A stretch of DNA of 64,000 bases from Diacronema lutheri (GCA_019448385.1 JAGTXO010000018.1:496001-560000); one strand, 5' to 3'; positions 9,881 through 18,750 are shown, counted from the first letter of the stretch. Numbers and translations are program-made. The notes: generated from the letters alone by a model not told the origin.

Positions 9881-10223
9881 CGTCAGGCGGGTCCGAGGCG
9901 TGTACGGGGCCGAGGCGTGACGAGCGGGGGACCGGAGTCCGGACTCGATTCCACCTGCGGGCCACGGCTCAACCGAGACACGCGCGGTCTCGCATTGGCG
10001 CCGCATCCAAAGAGTTGGGCGAACAGCCGCAAGTGGCCATGCGCGGAACCCCTCCCCGCGCGCGCACTGGACCTGAGCGGGTCGCATGATCCCATCGTCG
10101 CCACCGAGGGTCCGCGATCAGGACAGGGCGAGGCTGCCCGGGGCCGGGCACAGCCCGCGCGCTCGCCCAAGGCGGCGTGCGCACCGCCCGTCTAGCGCGT
10201 GCGTTGTGGGTCTCACGCGCCGC
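9881..10223. other. GC-rich gap between BCS1-like promoter and BolA
   Basis: No convincing gene. Frames of 69-95 codons are open on both strands; only one, minus 9878-10087, starts with ATG, and none resembles a known family. An ACCGCCCGTC near 10187 matches the 18S rRNA 3' region by chance only: nothing around it fits rRNA. It could hold a small RNA or short peptide gene, which cannot be judged here. Confidence 0.5.
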
Positions 10224-10631
10224 TCACTTGCCCTCAGCGGCTTCGGCCGGCGTCTTCAAGACCATCTTGTCGACGGCGTGCACGGGGCCCTGCAGCTCCT
10301 CCCAAATGAACTTGTAGACGAGCTGCTGACGCTGCATTGCGCTCTTGCCCTCAAACGACGATGAGACCGCAAAGATGGCGATGTGACTCCCGTTCGGGTC
10401 GTCAAAGGCCGCCTGCACCTCGACCTGCGACGCGCCGAGCCCGGCCTTAATCTTTGCCTGGCACTGCAACGGGATGTTCGCCTCGCCCGCGGAAGTGCTC
10501 ATGCGCGTGAGCAGCGATGCGCCCGGCCGGAATGCTGACGGCGTGAGCCACCTCCCCGGGCCGACGCGTGCCGTCACCGTCGGCCCGACCGGCCGGCCCA
10601 CGCTCGCCACCACGAAGAGCCGAGCGAGCAT
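10224..10631 (-). CDS. BolA-like protein, probably organelle-targeted
   Basis: 135 residues, single exon. The C-terminal 85 residues form a BolA domain: LGASQVEVQ, the conserved DDPNGSHIAIFAVS with the invariant His, FEGKSAMQRQQLVYKFIWEEL and the closing VHAVDKMVLKTP. BolA proteins pair with monothiol glutaredoxins to handle [2Fe-2S] clusters. The first 45 residues are Arg/Ala/Val-rich with no acidic residues (MLARLFVVASVGRP...), fitting a mitochondrial or plastid presequence, so BOLA1/BOLA3-type or plastid BolA are the options. The start codon is only 28 bases from that of the divergent PAQR gene. Confidence 0.93.
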   Translation of the reverse strand: MLARLFVVASVGRPVGPTVTARVGPGRWLTPSAFRPGASLLTRMSTSAGEANIPLQCQAKIKAGLGASQVEVQAAFDDPNGSHIAIFAVSSSFEGKSAMQRQQLVYKFIWEELQGPVHAVDKMVLKTPAEAAEGK

Positions 10632-10659
10632 ACTGCACTAATGCGCGCGACCCTCCACG
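10632..10659. promoter_or_regulatory. 28-base spacer between divergent BolA and PAQR start codons
   Basis: The two ATGs face away from each other with 28 bases between. Unless each transcript starts inside the other gene, 5' leaders must be almost absent or the transcripts must overlap. An out-of-frame ATG at 10641 precedes the PAQR start. Confidence 0.6.
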
Positions 10660-11406
10660 ATGGATGTCGGAGCCAAAGGTCCGGCACCGAAGGCGCGCCG
10701 GCTAGATGCGTGGCTCGTTCGGCGGGGCTACGGCGAGGCGCGCCGCTCGCGGTATACCTTCTTCTACCACGACGGCTCAAAGCCGCGGCCCGCGCTCCGC
10801 GGCGCGAGCCACGAGCTTTTCTTCGCGCTCACGCCCGCCCTCCTTGCGCACATGCTCTCGGGCTGCTCGACGGCGCGCGGCGCATGTGCGGCGGCCGTCT
10901 ACATGCTCGGCTGGGCAGTGCAGTACGGCGTGAGCTCACAGTTCCATCGGCGGCGATGGACGCTTGCCGAGGAGCAGTTCATGTCCGACCTCGACCACGT
11001 CGGCGTCCTGACGATGCCCGCCGGCACCTACTTCCCGCTCGCGATGCTCCTCCCCGCGTGGCGGCGCGCCTACCTGCTCGGCGCGCTCGCGCTCTACCTC
11101 ACGTACGGTGCGTACCGCTCTTTTGACAAGCGCGGCGGCCGCGCCGAGGAGACCGCGCTCACGATCGGGATGGTCCTTCTCGTCGGCCCGGCCGCGCCCG
11201 AGCTCTACGCGCGGTGCACGGCGGCCGAGTGGGCGCTGCACTGCGCCGCGCTCGCGCAGTACCTTGGCGGCGGGCTCGCGTACGCGGCGCACTGGCCAGA
11301 GCCGTGGCCCGGCGTCTTTGGCGCGCAGGAAGTGATGCACCTCGCGACATGCACCGCGAGCGTCTGCACCTTCCTCATGAACACATCGGTCGTCTCTCGC
11401 ATCTGA
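10660..11406 (+). CDS. PAQR / hemolysin III family membrane protein
   Basis: 248 residues, single exon, about seven predicted TM helices. The family's metal-site motifs are present in order: SHELFFALTP (the first conserved His region), VSSQFHRR with the second-helix Ser/His, MSDLDHVGVLTMPAGTYFP (the conserved D-H and GTYxP) and the late GAQEVMHL with His before the final helix. PAQR proteins include adiponectin and progestin receptors, and bacterial YqfA/HlyIII, and several are thought to act as Zn-dependent ceramidases. Whether this is a receptor or lipid enzyme cannot be read from the sequence. The family HELFH-type motif is altered to QEVMH. Confidence 0.86.
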   Translation: MDVGAKGPAPKARRLDAWLVRRGYGEARRSRYTFFYHDGSKPRPALRGASHELFFALTPALLAHMLSGCSTARGACAAAVYMLGWAVQYGVSSQFHRRRWTLAEEQFMSDLDHVGVLTMPAGTYFPLAMLLPAWRRAYLLGALALYLTYGAYRSFDKRGGRAEETALTIGMVLLVGPAAPELYARCTAAEWALHCAALAQYLGGGLAYAAHWPEPWPGVFGAQEVMHLATCTASVCTFLMNTSVVSRI

Positions 11407-11511
11407 CTGAGATCTCGCACCCGACAGAGTGGTTCCCTCATCCCACACATCGGAGCAGTGCAGGAGGGTGGGATGCACGCGCGCGTGGCGCTGCTCCGCG
11501 ACGCTGAGCCG

Positions 11512-12423
11512 TCAGCTCTCCGCGTCACTGTTGCCGTCACCTCGCTGAGACATGTCGGTCGCCTCCGCCCACCACGAGACAAGGCCAAGGCCGTCCTCAG
11601 CGATGGCGCCTTTGACGATCATCGGCGCGAGGCTCGGCGGCGCGGTGATGATCGCGCTTGAGCCTCCTCTCGCGCTACCGGGCTTGCCCGCGAGCGCGCT
11701 CGCCGCGCCGGCGGTGGCCGCTGCGCCCGTGGGCGCGCCGGCGGCTCGCGCGCACGCACCCCCCGGCGCCGCCATGTTGCCGCCTGCGACGCCGCCGGCG
11801 GCGCCACTCGCGGCGGCCGCCCTGGCACCCGCCCCCGTCTGCCCGCCTGCAGCCCCGCCCGCCGCCAACCCGCCCCCCGCGCCGCCGCCGCCACGCGGTT
11901 GCGCGCCCGAATCGACGAACGTGTTGGACGCATTGAATGCAACCTCGACGACGCGGAAGCGGATGAACTCGTCAACGTCGATATAAAAGTCCTGCTTGTT
12001 GAACTTCCAGCACCACGCCGCGTTTACCAGCGTCGCGCCCTTTGCGTCCAGCTCCGCCTCCTCGAAAGCGACCGGCTGGCGCATATTCTCGGGCGTGATG
12101 ACGACGTTGTCGAAGAACTCGAGGCTCACGACGAGCCCGTCCTTGCTGAGGGTTGTGATCTTGCCAACGAGGATCTGGCCGACGAAGGGGCAGAAAACGA
12201 TGATACGGAACACCAGCGCCACGTGCTGCGCCGCGTCACCCGGGTGCAAAAAGGCCTCGCCGATCGACGCGATGTCGTACAGCCTGAGGCAGAGGCCGAC
12301 GTCGATGATGACCTTGTTGGCGAACTTGCAATTGACGGCGGAGACGAGCGCCTCGTGTGTCGGCAAGTGGAAATCGGACGGCTGCACCTTGACCGTGTCC
12401 TCCAGCATGACCAGCGAGAACAT
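11512..12423 (-). CDS. RPC8: RNA polymerase III subunit RPC8 (RPC25, POLR3H)
   Basis: 303 residues, single exon. The N-terminal half matches RPC8/Rpb7 throughout: MFSLVMLEDTVKVQPSDF, CKFANKVIIDVGLCLRLYD, HPGDAAQHVALVFRIIVFCPF, then the S1-like OB fold (GQILVGKITTLSKDGLVVSL, FFDNVVITPENM). The C-terminus also matches the family (EDGLGLVSWWAE). Between them, about residues 165-270, is a Gly/Ala/Pro-rich insertion absent from yeast and human proteins, plus a 21-residue tail. RPC8 pairs with RPC9 to form the Pol III stalk used in tRNA and 5S transcription initiation. A frame extends 125 codons upstream of the ATG chosen, but it overlaps the divergent PH gene and has no homology, so 12423 is preferred. 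Confidence 0.95.
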   Translation of the reverse strand: MFSLVMLEDTVKVQPSDFHLPTHEALVSAVNCKFANKVIIDVGLCLRLYDIASIGEAFLHPGDAAQHVALVFRIIVFCPFVGQILVGKITTLSKDGLVVSLEFFDNVVITPENMRQPVAFEEAELDAKGATLVNAAWCWKFNKQDFYIDVDEFIRFRVVEVAFNASNTFVDSGAQPRGGGGAGGGLAAGGAAGGQTGAGARAAAASGAAGGVAGGNMAAPGGACARAAGAPTGAAATAGAASALAGKPGSARGGSSAIITAPPSLAPMIVKGAIAEDGLGLVSWWAEATDMSQRGDGNSDAES

Positions 12424-12514
12424 CGCGCGCGGACACCCGGGCGCGTCCCCAGGTCCGACCGCGCCCGTCGCCAGGCCCAACTTTCTCAAGGAAGGCGCCA
12501 ACAAGCATTTCAGT

Positions 12515-13075
12515 ATGCTGTCCGGCAGGCGCACCACCGGCAGCGGGCCCAACTCGCAACGCACAGCCGAGTCGCAGCGGACGGGTGGCGGCGGCCCGCC
12601 GCTCAAGGTGGGGTACGCGCTCAAGCGCGGCACAAGCGGCTTCTTCTCGAGCTTTGCCAGGCACAAGCGCTGGTTCAAGCTCGACGCGAGCGGCTTCGTG
12701 TACGGCGAGGACGCTGAGGCGGCCGACACGGGCAAGCGGATTGACGTCTTCCTCTCGCGGATCGTGCAAAAGTCGTCGAGCGCGCTCGAGGTGGTCACCG
12801 CCGAGAAGACCTACCCGCTCGAGTTTGCCAACCGCGACGAGCGCGACAGTTGGTACAAGGCGCTGCTGAGCGCGCAGCAGCAGCGCGCCGACGCGGTAGA
12901 GGCGCTCATCATTCGGCTGGAGAGGGCGCTCGAGAAGCGCGCGGCGAGCGGCAACGCGTCTCTGGAGCGTGGCGAATCGCGCGTCAGCTTGCAGAGCGCA
13001 AAGCCCGCGACGCCTGTCGAGATCCTCGAACGACTCGACGCACTCACGCGCAGACTCGAGCGCGTGGCCGCGTGA
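12515..13075 (+). CDS. Pleckstrin-homology domain protein
   Basis: 186 residues from the ATG chosen. Residues about 30-135 are a PH domain: VGYALKRGTSGFFSSFARHKRWFKL (beta1-beta2 with basic lipid-facing residues), central strands, and the C-terminal helix with its invariant Trp (RDERDSWYKALLSAQ). A coiled-coil tail follows (residues 140-186), starting and ending with Leu/Glu/Arg heptads. PH domains bind phosphoinositides or proteins. An in-frame ATG at 12407 would overlap RPC8 codons 1-6 on the other strand; a CAG at about 12451 could be an acceptor for an upstream exon. Convergent with the second BCS1-like gene, 103 bases between stops. Confidence 0.83.
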   Translation: MLSGRRTTGSGPNSQRTAESQRTGGGGPPLKVGYALKRGTSGFFSSFARHKRWFKLDASGFVYGEDAEAADTGKRIDVFLSRIVQKSSSALEVVTAEKTYPLEFANRDERDSWYKALLSAQQQRADAVEALIIRLERALEKRAASGNASLERGESRVSLQSAKPATPVEILERLDALTRRLERVAA

Positions 13076-13178
13076 TGGCCACGGCGCGGCCGCGCGTCGG
13101 AGCTCGCACGCGCCCCTGCGCACCGGCCTTTCTCCTCACTGAAAGTCCGCCATAGACACGTTGAGGCGCGCGGGCCCC

Positions 13179-15892
13179 TCAGCCGACTTCGTCACCGAGC
13201 GCAACGCCGCGCTGGCTCTCCGCCTGCCGCCTCTCAAGCGCGCAGAGCAGCTCATCCGCCTCTATGCATTCCGCGCACTGCTGTTCGAGCTGCGCGGGCG
13301 TGATGTCCAACCTGCCCACCACCTGCGCGCCCCGCGCGACACCGCTCGCGTGCATGGGCACAACGGGCGGCAGCGCGTCTGCGTCGCTGGCGCCGTCCAG
13401 GTCGCTGGCGCCGTCCAGGAGGCGCTCGAGGCGGGCGCGCTGGTCGTCGCGCAAGCTGCGCACGCCGAGGTAATGCTGGATCATCAGCGAGGCCTCCGCG
13501 CTGCGCATGTAACCTGTGTGCCGAGAGCCAGCGCGCCGCGCGCGAGGGAAGGGCTCGCGTCAGCGTCGTGCGCAAAAGACAAAAGAGGGTAAGCGCCGTG
13601 CATCCGACCCAGGCCGGATTCCCCAGACGCGCGAGTGGTCGCCCTGCATCCGACCCAGGTCGGATCCCCCAGACGCGCGAGTGGGCGCCCTGCATCCGAC
13701 CCAGGCCGGATCCCCCAGACGCGCGAGTGGGCGCACTGCATCTGACCAAGAAGAATCGTCTTGTCGATCCGGCCTGGGCGCGTGATCGCGGGGTCGAGCT
13801 TCTCCGGGTGGTTGGTCGTCATGATCAGGAGGCGGCCGGGCGTTTCGACGACGCCATCGAGCACATTTAAAAGGCCTGCGGTGTGGGAACGGTTTGGGGC
13901 AACGGTGCTGCTCAGAGGGGCGACTGGGGCGATCCGCACGGCCACCATCGCCCTTGACATCGCCACCCGCCTCGTGCTGCGCGACTGCGGAAGACGCTCG
14001 CGCAAGACGCGGGGCGTGCGGCGGCGGCAGCGCACACACCGGCAAGGTCCAGCGCATCCCATGACGCGAGCATGTCAGGCGGGATGAGCGGTCCGGACGC
14101 GTCGCCCGTCAAGTCGATCGCACTCGAAGCGCTGTTGCCCGCGTTGAGGTCGGTGGGCGCATCCGTGCCGACCTTGTCCCAGCCGCCGCCACCGAGGCCG
14201 CCCGCGCCGCCACCGCCGCCTCCTCCGCTCGTGCCCGTCGCAGCGTCCGCCGCGCGCGCGTCCCCGCCCTTGCCCTCGCCGCGCGCCAACGCCTTGCCCT
14301 CTGCCGCGCCGCCGCCAGCACCGCCGCTCGCCTTCTCCGCCGCCCTCGCCGCGATCGCCGCCCTCGCCGCCGCGAGCACCAGCCGCGCTTTGCCGCCCTC
14401 GGCTTGGCCGTCGCCGTCTGTGCGCGCGTGCACGACATCGGAGGCGGCATCGACGTCTTCAAAGACGTAAATGACCTTTTTAAAAGGCAGCCGGATGGGC
14501 ACTGCGCGGTGGGGGCGCCGCGCGCGGTGGGCGCGTGGCGGCGTCGGGTGGGCGCGTGGCGGCGTCGGGTGGGCGCGTGGCGGCGTCGGGTGGGCGCGCA
14601 CGAACGCATTGCACGCGCGCCGCGCGGCAGCGGGGGCTGCGGGCCGCCGAGCCCAGCCATGCGCGGGGAGGGGAAGGGGAAGGGGGAGGGGGGAATAGGG
14701 AAGAGGGCCGACCCAAGACGGCGCTGCAGCGGCGCAGCGGCGCAGCGGCGGGGCTCCGACCATCCATCCCCTTGCACAAGTAGCGCTGGTCGAAGACGGC
14801 GTCCATGAGCTCCTGGTTGGTCTCGACGCGCGACAGGGAGACGGAGACGATCGAGCGGTGCGTGTGCTGCGCGAGCGCCTTGATGAGGCTCGTCTTGCCC
14901 GTGCCGGGCGGCCCGTGCAGCAGCAGACCGAGCTTGTGCGGGTAGCCCGCGACCGCGTACCGGCCGGCCTTTGCGGCGAACGCGTCGACGAGCGCGAGCA
15001 GCTCGGCCTTGCGCGGGAAGAAAAGGGCGTCAAAGGGCTTGTCGTCGGAGAGCGGGTAGCGCTTGTACACGCGCACGCCATCGCCGCCCTTCACCTTGCC
15101 CCGCTTCGCCTCGCTGCGTGGCTGGAGGGTGTACAGATGGCGGGAAACGACGGCCTCTGTGGTCAGCTGCGCACAGTACCATGAAAATGCCTTGTGCACA
15201 AAGCCCTCGACGCGCTGGGCGGCGTTGCGACCGCGGCAGTTGAGCCAAAACGTGCACATCTCCACGTGGTGCGCATCGTCGCCTTTCTTGCTGATCACCG
15301 TCGTCGAGACCTCGAGGTGCAGCCCCTTTTCAATCTCGAGGGTGGTTGATGGTGGGACGGCGCGCGTCAGGCGGTAGTGTGCGAGCTCGCCGAGGCCGGT
15401 GCGGCGCTCAGCCTCGGCAGTCTCGTCGCGATCTGTCGCCTCGCCCTCGTCGCCGTCGTCCTCGTCCTCACTATCTTCCCAGGAGGCGAGCTCACGCCGC
15501 TCGCGCTTGGCGAGCAAGTCCACATTAAGGCCCTTCGCCTTGTCGAGCTGCTCGCCGCAGTGTGCGTCGAGAAAGCGGGTCATCGCCTTTTGCAGGACGT
15601 GATTGAGCACCTCGCGGCCCGTCTGGTCACAGCCGTCGTACGCATCCCTGCGCGTGATGTGCGACACCTCGCGCGCAAAGCTCTCTCCTTGCCACCTGTC
15701 GCGCAGCCAGTCGAGCGCGTCCTCGCACAGGTCGAAGAGCCGCTCGGTCGAGTTGAGCAGCGCGTGCAGCACAAACGGGATCATCAGCGCGAGCAGCACG
15801 TCGACGTACGGGATACCCGTGCGGCATAGCCGGCGCAGCTTCTCGAGGGGCGGCTCGTCGCCCGTCTCTCGACTGCCCTCCATTTCCGCCAT
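13179..15892 (-). CDS. BCS1-like AAA ATPase, copy B (four exons)
   Basis: Exons on the minus strand: 15892-14761, 14501-14040, 13875-13747 and 13513-13179; junction phases 1, 1, 1 all agree and give 685 residues. An N-terminal hydrophobic helix ([17 protein letters not shown], about 32-48) matches the BCS1 inner-membrane anchor. The AAA core has Walker [16 protein letters not shown], the Arg-rich [16 protein letters not shown] segment, Walker [13 protein letters not shown] (split by intron 1), a 140-residue Gly/Ala/Asp insertion, then [36 protein letters not shown] and [16 protein letters not shown]. The insertion inside the AAA fold is unlike BCS1 of yeast or animals. Introns 1 and 3 contain tandem repeats. 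Function inferred: Rieske insertion or a related mitochondrial translocation. Confidence 0.9.
13601..13746 (-). repeat. 46-bp minisatellite filling intron 3 of BCS1-like copy B
   Basis: CATCCGACCCAGG anchors at 13601, 13647 and 13693, and a diverged copy begins at 13739, a period of 46. On the coding strand each unit begins GTCGGATGCAGGGC, and the first unit begins exactly at the intron's 5' splice site (GTCAGATGCAGTGC). Copies differ by one or two bases. Confidence 0.9.
14527..14599. repeat. 21-bp tandem repeat in intron 1 of BCS1-like copy B
   Basis: GTGGGCGCGTGGCGGCGTCGG begins at 14527, 14548 and 14569 with a partial copy from 14590. It lies just 3' of the intron's acceptor on the plus strand reading, within 14502-14760. 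Confidence 0.88.
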
Positions 15893-15922
15893 GCTGTGCT
15901 GTCATCGACGCCGTTGGCGAGG
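15893..15922. promoter_or_regulatory. 30-base spacer between divergent BCS1-B and coiled-coil start codons
   Basis: Start codons at 15892 (minus) and 15923 (plus) are separated by 30 bases with no TATA-like element. Core promoters must extend into the neighbouring coding regions. Confidence 0.55.
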
Positions 15923-16618
15923 ATGTCGCTGACTGCCCTCGAGCGTCTGGAGGCGCGCGTCGCGGCCGCCAAGCTCGACGCGCGCTACCAGGCCACCGCA
16001 GGTGAGCGGCCGGTCTTCATCGCGAGCTCAAGCGCCACCCACCACTCGATGGAGCCGGTCAGCGTGCCCGCCAGCCGGCGGCGCCTTCTCCTCGAGCGGC
16101 CGCCGGAGCGTCGGCAACCGGACGCAGCTCCGCGCGCGCCGGCGGCGCGAGGCGCGACGCCGAGCCGCTCGCTGCTCACGGCGACGCGAGAGCTCGCGCA
16201 CAAGCTCGACTCGGTCTCCGCGCAGCTCGCTGCAGCCTCGCCATTCGCCGGCCTGGACGATCGCATCCTGCGCGACCTGTCGCGCGCTCTCCACCGGCAC
16301 GCCGCGCTCTCGCGCGAGTCGTTCGAGCGCGCGGCGCGCGGCGCCGCGGACGCGGAGCGCGACGTTGAGCTCGCGCGCGCGCGGGACGCGTTGGCTGCGC
16401 ACCAAGCGTCCGCGGCGCGTCGCGTGAGCGAGGCGGTCGAAGCCGAGCGGCACAGGTGCCGCGAGGAGGCGGCCGTCCAGCTGGCTGCCGCGCTCGCCGC
16501 CGCGGACGCGCGCGCGACGGACGAAATCGACAGCCTCAGCGCGCGGCACGCACGCGAGCTCGACTCGCTGCACGCGCGGCTCAAGCGGCAGGAGCTGGCG
16601 CAGGCAGACGGGCGGTGA
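15923..16618 (+). CDS. Alanine/arginine-rich coiled-coil protein, function unknown
   Basis: 231 residues if unspliced. The only clear feature is a long helical coiled coil over the last 130 residues (ATRELAHKLDSVSAQLAAA..., ERDVELARARDALAAHQAS..., LARHARELDSLHARLKRQEL), rich in Ala, Arg and Glu. At 16002 stands CAG|GTGAGC, a textbook donor; an in-phase acceptor ACGCAG ends at 16127. Splicing 16002-16127 would remove 42 residues of basic, Pro-rich sequence and leave 189 residues, so both forms are open. No family recognised. Convergent with the NAA60-like gene, only 34 bases between stops. Confidence 0.6.
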   Translation: MSLTALERLEARVAAAKLDARYQATAGERPVFIASSSATHHSMEPVSVPASRRRLLLERPPERRQPDAAPRAPAARGATPSRSLLTATRELAHKLDSVSAQLAAASPFAGLDDRILRDLSRALHRHAALSRESFERAARGAADAERDVELARARDALAAHQASAARRVSEAVEAERHRCREEAAVQLAAALAAADARATDEIDSLSARHARELDSLHARLKRQELAQADGR

Positions 16619-16652
16619 GGATGTGTCATGATTGCGAAGTCTCCCTCTCATT

Positions 16653-17669
16653 TCACACGCCCAGCTCAACCGCGATCGCAATCCGTGTCGCGCGCTCGTT
16701 GGTCTCGCCCCCTTTGGCTACGCGCGCATGCTCGTTCGCAGGCGCGCGCGGCCGCGCGCGCGCGCCGGAGCCGACGGCGTAGTGCGCGACGCTGAGCCGC
16801 ACTTCCGGCGGACGCTCGCCGGCCGCGCCGGTCGTGGCAACGCGCGGCGCGCGCGCGCGGTCGGCGCGCACGTCGACGACGGCCGCGCCGCTCAGCGCGT
16901 TGAGGAGCAGCGCGCACGCGAGGCGCCACGATCGGAGCAGCCTGAGCGATGCGGGCGGCACGCCATCGCGCAGGTAGCGCGCGAAGACGTGCGCGTCGGC
17001 GTCGATGCCGTCCACAGCCGCGGGCGCGATGAATGTGGACGCGGGGTAAAAGCGCGGGAGCGTGTGCAGACACAGGAACTGCGCGCCGGTGTACATCCTT
17101 ACCGCACGGCTGTTGCTGGCGAGCACGTGCAGGTACACGCACGCGCAGTCGGCCGTGTCGCGCGCGGACGAGACGCACGCGTCGAGCAGCGCGCGGCCGA
17201 TGCCCTGCCGTCTCAGCCCGGCGCGCACGCCGAGCGTCATGATGTACACGGCATGCCGGTCGCGCGAGTCGCCGCACCCAACGACTCGCGAGAAGAGCGG
17301 GCCGTCGTAGCGGTCGGCCTGCCAGCACGACGTCACCTCCCACACGGCGATGCCCACGAGCCGATTGTCCGGCAGGTACGCGCCGATCGTGCGGAAGCGC
17401 CCGCTCGCAAGCTGCTCAAAGAAGGCGTCCTCAAACTTGATCGGGAAGACCGCCTCGTGCACATCACGCAGTGTCTCGATCGGCTCGTGCGCGCACGGGC
17501 GCAGCACGACGTGCTGGTCGTCGTCTGCATCGTCGTTGCCGCCAGGCGGAAACGGCGGCGCCCGGCGGCAGTGTTTGTCTGCTTGTCGCGCGTCAGTGCT
17601 CGGTAAAGAAGACAGTGGCGGAAAGCGCGCGCCGCCGTCGGCGGCGATCGGCAGCATCCCTTTCGCCAT
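16653..17669 (-). CDS. NAA60-like GNAT N-terminal acetyltransferase
   Basis: 338 residues. GNAT fold: HEAVFPIKFEDAFFEQLASG (the FPxxY-type motif of NAA50/NAA60, here FPIKF), VYIMTLGVRAGLRRQGIGRALLD with the acetyl-CoA loop RRQGIG, YLHVLASNSRAVRMYTGAQF and LPRFYP. The C-terminal stretch has amphipathic/hydrophobic segments (SLRLLRSWRLACALLLNAL), matching the Golgi-membrane anchoring helices of NAA60, which acetylates N-termini of transmembrane proteins. NAA60 is described from animals and from plastid-containing lineages, not fungi. The first 50 residues are low-complexity. The start is the first ATG; the frame is unbroken and needs no intron. Confidence 0.87.
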   Translation of the reverse strand: MAKGMLPIAADGGARFPPLSSLPSTDARQADKHCRRAPPFPPGGNDDADDDQHVVLRPCAHEPIETLRDVHEAVFPIKFEDAFFEQLASGRFRTIGAYLPDNRLVGIAVWEVTSCWQADRYDGPLFSRVVGCGDSRDRHAVYIMTLGVRAGLRRQGIGRALLDACVSSARDTADCACVYLHVLASNSRAVRMYTGAQFLCLHTLPRFYPASTFIAPAAVDGIDADAHVFARYLRDGVPPASLRLLRSWRLACALLLNALSGAAVVDVRADRARAPRVATTGAAGERPPEVRLSVAHYAVGSGARARPRAPANEHARVAKGGETNERATRIAIAVELGV

Positions 17670-17989
17670 TCGTCACGCGTCAGCGTCCGGCGTGCGCGCC
17701 ATTAGCGAGCCCGTCCACCAAACAACTCACACGACGTGACACTGACTCGGAGTGTAGTCTCGGACACCTCTGGACGCCCCACGGACTCACCTTCAGGAGC
17801 GTCTCTGGTCTTGGATCGGCCCTCCTGCGAGACTCTAGCCCGCCGCATCGCTCTCAGGCTGAGGCTATTCTGCGACACGCTCGATCACAGCACCACACGG
17901 CGCGCCGCGCCTAGGCCGCGCCGTACGCATGCGCGCCCACGAGGGCGCCACGCCGCTGGCGTCGCCGCGCGCCCCGGCGACGGCTCGCC
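17670..17989. other. Gap upstream of the NAA60-like gene
   Basis: No gene recognised. On the minus strand GAAG|GTGAGTCC near 17790 would be a good 5' splice site and could mark a non-coding first exon of the NAA60-like gene. Sequence 17725-17770 is relatively AT-rich and probably the promoter. No tRNA A/B boxes or foldback found. Confidence 0.4.
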
Positions 17990-18750
17990 TCACTGCCCGG
18001 CGGCGCGGATCACGCGCACGCCATTTGCGTCCACGACCTTGATCGTAAACGAGGGCATCGCGATGAGGAAGCGCTCGCGGATCGCGGTGATGCAGTGCTC
18101 CATGATCTCAACTGCCTGCGCCTCCGTCAACTCGGAGTGCCACTCGCGGTCGAGGATGGGCGTCACGAACATGGCAGGGTACCCGTGCGCGGCCTTGTCG
18201 ACTTTGTGCAGCGCCGAGAGGTAATCGAGGAAGTAGAGCGACGGGCCCGCGCCCTTATCGTACCCGCCGAGCAAGAAATCAAGCGCTACCATCCCGCCCG
18301 AGCGCAGCCCGTGCGCGACCTCGCCGCGCAAATAGTTCGCGGCCGCGTGCGACGAGAGCGCAAAGCCGTTGCGCAGCTCGTAAAGCGTGAGGTTCTTCTG
18401 GATGTATTCGCCGAACTGGACCATGTCCGCCGGATCACCGCCCATCCCAAGGAGTTTGTGGTGGTCAAGCTCAAGGATCTTGTCGTAGTCGTGCCTGCGG
18501 ATCAGGATCGAGCTCGCGCAGTTGCTGTCTGTCATGATCATCGTGAAGTCCTTGCCAACGAGGCCTGCGCGTGCGGGCGCGCGCCGTGCGAAGCGCCGGG
18601 CGCGCCGCGGTCAATGGGCATTCTCAAGCTCGTCGCGCACGCCGCAGGCAACCGTGCCACCAGCGGGACTGCGCCTGCGCAGGCGTGCCACCACGGCGAG
18701 CTCGGACGCGGAACGTGCGACGCACCGATCACTCCTTCGACCTGCGCCAT
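17990..18750 (-). CDS. PSMB2: 20S proteasome subunit beta-4 (PSMB2/Pre1)
   Basis: Two exons: a 25-base coding exon 18750-18726 (MAQVEGVI) and 18564-17990, phase 1, joined to give 199 residues against 201 in human PSMB2. Family hallmarks run throughout: VGKDFTMIMTDSNCASSILI, DKILELDHHKLLGMGGDPADMVQFGEYIQKN, LYELRNGFALSSHAAANYLRG, LLGGYDKGAGPSLYFLDYLSAL, KAAHGYPAMFVTPILDR and the C-terminal FTIKVVDANGVRVI. Beta-4 is an inactive, structural subunit of the beta ring, so no propeptide or catalytic Thr is expected and none is seen. The intron is 161 bases with donor GTGCGT and acceptor CGCAG. Part of exon 2 (18543-18559) is repeated in inverted orientation upstream of the neighbouring SAP gene. Confidence 0.96.

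Noticed and set aside
9905-9975. GACTCGATTCC as a tRNA B box
   Set aside because: No T-stem pairing, no A box at the right distance and no cloverleaf.
10170-10200. GCACCGCCCGTC resembling the 18S rRNA 3' conserved sequence
   Set aside because: Only about 10 bases match and no rRNA helices surround it.
11899-12717. 272-codon plus-strand ORF across RPC8
   Set aside because: Antisense shadow; RPC8 on the minus strand is highly conserved.
12424-12798. 125-codon upstream extension of RPC8
   Set aside because: Overlaps the PH gene, has no homology, and the family begins at MFSLV.
13601-13746. 46-bp regularly spaced repeats considered as a CRISPR array
   Set aside because: Units are contiguous with no unique spacers and lie in a eukaryotic intron.
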